In this document: one piece after another, positions 4,427 through 5,715 of the stretch
Layout: every line of letters begins with the position of its first letter
Position numbering within the stretch: position 1 is the first letter of the stretch
Assembly: GCA_030271595.1 (NCBI GenBank)
Contig: JARXKO010000072.1
Span: 1,589-7,303, forward strand
Length of the DNA: 5,715 nt
Origin: Pseudomonadota bacterium
Lineage (GTDB): Bacteria > Pseudomonadota > Alphaproteobacteria > Sphingomonadales > Sphingomonadaceae
Direction of reading: 5' to 3'
Notes under the pieces: model-generated
Told to the model about the DNA's origin: nothing
The model's database searches: none
Seen by the model: the letters and a program-made list of their open reading frames with translations, nothing else
Program-made: the position numbers and the translations under genes

Positions 4427-5715
4427 ATGATTGGCGGACGATCCCTGGTTAAAGGCGCGGTTGCGATCGCCAGCTTGCTCGCCTCGAGCGCGCTGCTTGC
4501 CCAGGCCAGGCCGGCGCCGCCGCTTCCGGTCAGGACGCAGCCATCGGCGGCCGGTGCGGCAGCTGCACCGTCGCGGGTCAACCCCGAAGCCCCGGTCGCC
4601 GGCAATCCCGATTATGCGCCCGACAAGGTTCAATCGGTGGCGCCGCCGGCACCCGCGCCGCTGCCGCCGGCGGTGTGGACCGCGGTCGATGCCCAGGACC
4701 TGCTGATGGCCATTGGCCAGGTCGGCCGCGACGGGCTCAACCCCGCCGATTACGACCCCGCCGGGCTCGACACCGCGATCCGCTCGGGCGATCCGGCTTT
4801 GCTCTCCGCCGCCGCGACTTTGCGCTTCAACAGCCTCTCGAGCGATCTCGCGCTTGGCCACATCCGCCGCTCGGCGCGGGTTGACTGGCATATTCCCGAC
4901 AATGACCTCGATGCAGCGAGGCAGGACTCATTGCTGCGCAGCGCGCTCGCCGCCCACGACATCGCCGCGGCGCTGAACGGCCTGCTCCCGACCCACCCGC
5001 AATATGCGGCCTTGAAGTCCGCGCTCGAGATGACCCCGGCCGGTCAGACTGCCCGGGCCGACCGAATCCGGCTCAACATGGACCGCTGGCGCTGGCTGCC
5101 GCGCGATCTCGGCGGCAAATATATCATCGTCAACGTCCCCGGCTTCCACGCCACCTTGGTCGAAAACGGGGTCAATCGGTGGAAGCAGCGGGCGATCGCG
5201 GGCAAGCTGTCGACGCCAACGCCGCAGCTCACCGCGACCGCGCTCGGGGTAATCCTCAACCCGTGGTGGGAAGTGCCCAAAAGCATCGAGCATGAGGCCG
5301 CCGGCAAGAAGGGCTTCGTCCCGTTCATCGGCAAGGACGGCTCGATCCAGCGCTGGCGTCAGCCGCCGGGGCCGACCAACGCGCTCGGGCAGCTCAAGTT
5401 CGTGATGCCCAATTCGAAGGCCATCTACCTCCACGATACCAACGCCCGCAGCCGCTTCAACGACCAGACCCGGGCGCTCAGCCACGGCTGCGTCCGCACC
5501 CAGCATATCGTCGACCTCGCGACCCAGCTGCTCGGCGACGATGGCGGCGCCTGGACCCCGGCACGGGTTCAGTCGACCCTTGCCAGCAAGAAATCCATCC
5601 AGGCCAATTTCGTCAAGCCGCTACCCGTCTACATCGTCTATTTCAGCTCGGCCGCGCTCAACGACGGGCGGATCGTCGATTACAAGGACATCTACGGCCG
5701 CGACGCGAAGGCGAT
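4427..5715 (+). CDS. YcbB-type L,D-transpeptidase, 3' end outside the window
   Basis: 429 codons are visible with no stop before the edge. The enzyme would make meso-DAP to meso-DAP (3-3) peptidoglycan cross-links in the periplasm. Residues 1-26 are a signal peptide (MIGGRSLVKG, a hydrophobic stretch, then ALLAQA). A Pro/Ala-rich linker follows (about 28-82), then a helical scaffold-like region (about 85-205, with DLLMAIGQVGRDGLNPADYD and RFNSLSSDLALGHI). The catalytic YkuD domain starts near RIRLNMDRWRWLPRDL (213-228) and includes LNPWWEVPKSI, GPTNALGQLKFVMPN and the active site: H336 in YLHDTN and S352-H353-G354-C355-V356-R357, with C355 the nucleophile and only cysteine. The peptidoglycan-binding module found between scaffold and catalytic parts of E. 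coli YcbB is not seen. The start is firm: TGA at 4406-4408 is in frame upstream, and AAAGG lies ten bases before the ATG. Confidence 0.93.
   Translation, partial: MIGGRSLVKGAVAIASLLASSALLAQARPAPPLPVRTQPSAAGAAAAPSRVNPEAPVAGNPDYAPDKVQSVAPPAPAPLPPAVWTAVDAQDLLMAIGQVGRDGLNPADYDPAGLDTAIRSGDPALLSAAATLRFNSLSSDLALGHIRRSARVDWHIPDNDLDAARQDSLLRSALAAHDIAAALNGLLPTHPQYAALKSALEMTPAGQTARADRIRLNMDRWRWLPRDLGGKYIIVNVPGFHATLVENGVNRWKQRAIAGKLSTPTPQLTATALGVILNPWWEVPKSIEHEAAGKKGFVPFIGKDGSIQRWRQPPGPTNALGQLKFVMPNSKAIYLHDTNARSRFNDQTRALSHGCVRTQHIVDLATQLLGDDGGAWTPARVQSTLASKKSIQANFVKPLPVYIVYFSSAALNDGRIVDYKDIYGRDAKA

Noticed and set aside
4319..4891. 190-residue minus-strand frame opposite the L,D-transpeptidase 5' end
   Set aside because: The plus strand encodes a signal peptide and scaffold region here; this reading is Arg/Gly-rich and motif-free.
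4928..5506. 192-residue minus-strand frame opposite the transpeptidase catalytic domain
   Set aside because: It is antisense to the conserved YkuD catalytic core.

Overview
The window is GC-rich (roughly mid-60s percent by eye), densely coded bacterial chromosome. The protein style (Ala/Gly/Pro-rich secreted proteins, a PurT, PilZ and YcbB-type L,D-transpeptidase complement, short intergenic gaps) suggests an alphaproteobacterium, most likely a sphingomonad (Sphingomonadales). That assignment is inferred from protein resemblance only; there is no rRNA or other phylogenetic marker here.

Layout from left to right: (1) a small exported protein on + (66-341), whose stop codon overlaps the stop of a convergent, GTG-started, anti-sigma-factor-like gene on - (338-574). 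(2) A cysteine-rich lipoprotein on - (700-1104) lying 48 bp downstream of purT, also on - (1153-2325). PurT is the formate-dependent GAR transformylase of purine synthesis. (3) A 65-bp divergent gap, then an exported cyclophilin-type peptidyl-prolyl isomerase on + (2391-3275). (4) Ending 12 bp from its stop, a minus-strand group: two adjacent single-domain PilZ proteins (3953-4270, then 3631-3945) followed by a small four-cysteine zinc-ribbon protein (3288-3539). (5) A 156-bp divergent gap, then a YcbB-type L,D-transpeptidase on + (4427 onwards) that runs off the right edge.

Functionally this is a mixed housekeeping and envelope neighbourhood: one purine enzyme, two periplasmic envelope proteins (PPIase and peptidoglycan cross-linking enzyme), a lipoprotein, a small secreted protein, and two kinds of small putative regulator (PilZ pair and anti-sigma-like protein). 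I see no mobile element, CRISPR array, tRNA, rRNA, prophage or defence system, and no convincing rho-independent terminator. No gap between genes exceeds 156 bases. I do not think the window holds a clearly new system; the most second-look-worthy items are the tandem PilZ pair, the orphan cysteine-free anti-sigma-like protein, and domain-level oddities in the PPIase and the transpeptidase.
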